Below, in pieces: positions 62,773-64,000 of a DNA stretch of 64,000 nt; within the stretch, counting starts at the first letter, position 1, and each line of letters opens with the position of its first letter. Below the pieces are notes generated by a model. The model was not told the DNA's origin, searched no databases, and saw only the letters and a program-made list of their open reading frames with translations. A program made the position numbers and the translations under genes. This DNA comes from Candidatus Anaeroferrophillus wilburensis (GTDB lineage: Bacteria; Desulfobacterota; Anaeroferrophillalia; Anaeroferrophillales; Anaeroferrophillaceae), in assembly GCA_016934315.1 (NCBI GenBank), contig JAFGSY010000044.1:21836-85835 (forward strand). Direction: 5' to 3'.

Positions 62773-63999
62773 GTGAAAAAACATCTGTTGATCGCATTGA
62801 CATTTGCGCTGCTGATCGTATTCCCGACGACTGCTCCGGCTTTTGATGTCGGTCCATTTTCAATCGGTGGTGCCATGCGTGCCAACTATACTGTAGGTGA
62901 CTATGGTCCGGAACTTGACAATAGACCGTCACGGGCGGAAGAGGACGGCGGCTCAGTCAATCTTGATACGTTTCGCATCAACATTGGTTACGAACAAGGT
63001 TCCTGGATTGGCAAGCTTGAATACCGGTTCTATCCGGGGTATGGCACCAACAACCATGACAGCTACCATTTCCTGCATACCGGCTGGATCGGTTATAATT
63101 TTGCCGACCAGAGCCAGATCCAGGTTGGTGTTAATCGGGTGCCGTTTGGCCCGGGTGCTTGGGGAATCTCGCAAAGCTGGATGTTCGACCAACACTACTA
63201 TGTCGGTCTTGCTGATGACATGGATTTCGGTGTTAAATACAGTAAGCCGTTGGGGAATCTGAAACTTGACTTTGCCTACTACTTTTCTGACGAGGGATCG
63301 TATTATGGTGAAAACTTTTCTCGGGACAGCGTGCGCTACTCATATGATGTCGTTGATGAGACCGGCGACGGCTATCAGGAACGCCATCAATTCAATGTCC
63401 GCGCCATATATACGATGAAATCAGGTGATGTCTCCACAGACCTCGGTGCCTCGCTTCAATACGGCCAGTTGGAAAGCAACGGACCGCAGGATGATGGTGA
63501 ACACTATGCCGCTTCAGTACATGCTGTAACCACTTGGGGAAACTGGAAGCTGGCCCCTCAGCTGACTTACTACAAGTATGATGTCGATGATGATCAACCA
63601 CTCGGTACTGATAAACTTGTCCAGTTCGGTGCTTTTGATTTTCCTACGCTTGTTGCTGCCGAGGCTTGGATACCAGCTGTTTCTCTGAGCTATACGCTCA
63701 AAACTCCGCAGCTGGAGTGGCTTGATTATGTTGTGCCTTATGTGGAGTACAGTGCCATCGTCAAAGAGGAAAACAGTTTCAACGATAGTGAAATGATCGT
63801 TCTCGGTGCCGCCTTTGCGAGTGGTGGGTGGTATATCTATGCGGATCTGGCATATTCCAATGGCAATGATTTCGTCGGCAATGAAGTTGGTTACGGTTCA
63901 CCGTCGTTCGCTCCGGTTTGGACCAGCAACCGTTTCGGGGCTAACCCCACAAACGAATGGGAATATCGCTTCAATATTAATTTTGGTTATTATTTCTAA
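62773..63999 (+). CDS. Outer-membrane porin-like protein
   Basis: 408 residues ending one base before the window edge. Signal peptide (about 1-24, KKHLLIALTFALLIVFPTTA). The rest alternates short amphipathic strands with aromatic girdles (LEYRFYPGYGTNN, QIQVGVNRVPFGPGAWG, RFNINFGYYF) and ends in Phe, the usual signal for outer-membrane assembly. It resembles trimeric or phosphate-selective-type porins of anaerobic proteobacteria; substrate unknown. AGGAGGTAGAAAAG precedes GTG/ATG-like start. It follows proX on the same strand, beyond a terminator. Confidence 0.85.
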   Translation: MKKHLLIALTFALLIVFPTTAPAFDVGPFSIGGAMRANYTVGDYGPELDNRPSRAEEDGGSVNLDTFRINIGYEQGSWIGKLEYRFYPGYGTNNHDSYHFLHTGWIGYNFADQSQIQVGVNRVPFGPGAWGISQSWMFDQHYYVGLADDMDFGVKYSKPLGNLKLDFAYYFSDEGSYYGENFSRDSVRYSYDVVDETGDGYQERHQFNVRAIYTMKSGDVSTDLGASLQYGQLESNGPQDDGEHYAASVHAVTTWGNWKLAPQLTYYKYDVDDDQPLGTDKLVQFGAFDFPTLVAAEAWIPAVSLSYTLKTPQLEWLDYVVPYVEYSAIVKEENSFNDSEMIVLGAAFASGGWYIYADLAYSNGNDFVGNEVGYGSPSFAPVWTSNRFGANPTNEWEYRFNINFGYYF

Positions 64000-64000
64000 A

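Overview
This is a gene-dense chromosomal window of moderate GC from an anaerobic, motile, Gram-negative bacterium, most probably a deltaproteobacterium in the broad sense (Desulfobacterota/Desulfuromonadota-like). Evidence for this is a selenocysteine-encoding selD, a ferredoxin-dependent 2-oxoacid oxidoreductase operon, futalosine-route menaquinone synthesis (mqnB-like), Lnt and outer-membrane proteins, an NtrC-type activator beside -24/-12 promoters, FliW-CsrA, and a DUF169 domain. The exact genus cannot be read from the sequence. No IS element, prophage or CRISPR array was seen.

Region 1 (1-16.2 kb) is housekeeping: a 5'-truncated GAF/HD-GYP protein, a ParA-like ATPase with a membrane partner, pabC-pabB, lnt-corC, selD (with in-frame TGA and a SECIS-like hairpin), a U32 peptidase, CIRCE-controlled groES-groEL, several small conserved proteins, a hotdog thioesterase and a cyclophilin. 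Region 2 (16.2-23.6 kb) holds a DUF169-CoaE fusion, a PHP-domain protein next to a stand-alone homologue of its N-terminal domain, and a four-gene 2-oxoacid:ferredoxin oxidoreductase operon followed by an XRE-cupin regulator.

Region 3 (24-53.8 kb) is a large flagellar locus. The first block runs motA-motB1-motB2-fliLMNOPQR-flhBA-flhF-orf-flhG-fliA-cheY behind a sigma54-type promoter. Then come pcm and a histidine kinase/sigma54 activator pair, plus a DtxR/MntR-type regulator. The second block, flgFGAHIJ, follows another sigma54-type promoter. flgM has its own near-perfect sigma28 promoter inside a long palindrome, followed by flgN-flgK-flgL-fliW-csrA. The set encodes the export gate, C-ring parts, stators, distal rod, P/L rings, hook-filament junction and checkpoint regulators. 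Flagellin, hook, MS ring and export ATPase genes are not in the window. The architecture suggests sigma54 (middle) then sigma28/FlgM (late) control.

Region 4 (53.8-64 kb) has a PAS/degenerate-GGDEF protein, an MqnB-like hydrolase, a Ste24-type protease, tRNA-Arg(CCG), the remnant of a hybrid histidine kinase, a YjbQ-family protein, and a module of MarR regulator, ProV-ProW-ProX-like betaine importer and outer-membrane porin.

The most notable observations are: Sec-SelD missed by ordinary ORF calling; a MotB paralogue lacking the proton-carrying Asp; a Cys-Gly tail on GroES; the DUF169-CoaE fusion; the sigma28 promoter embedded in a 48-bp near-palindrome; and the internally deleted hybrid kinase.
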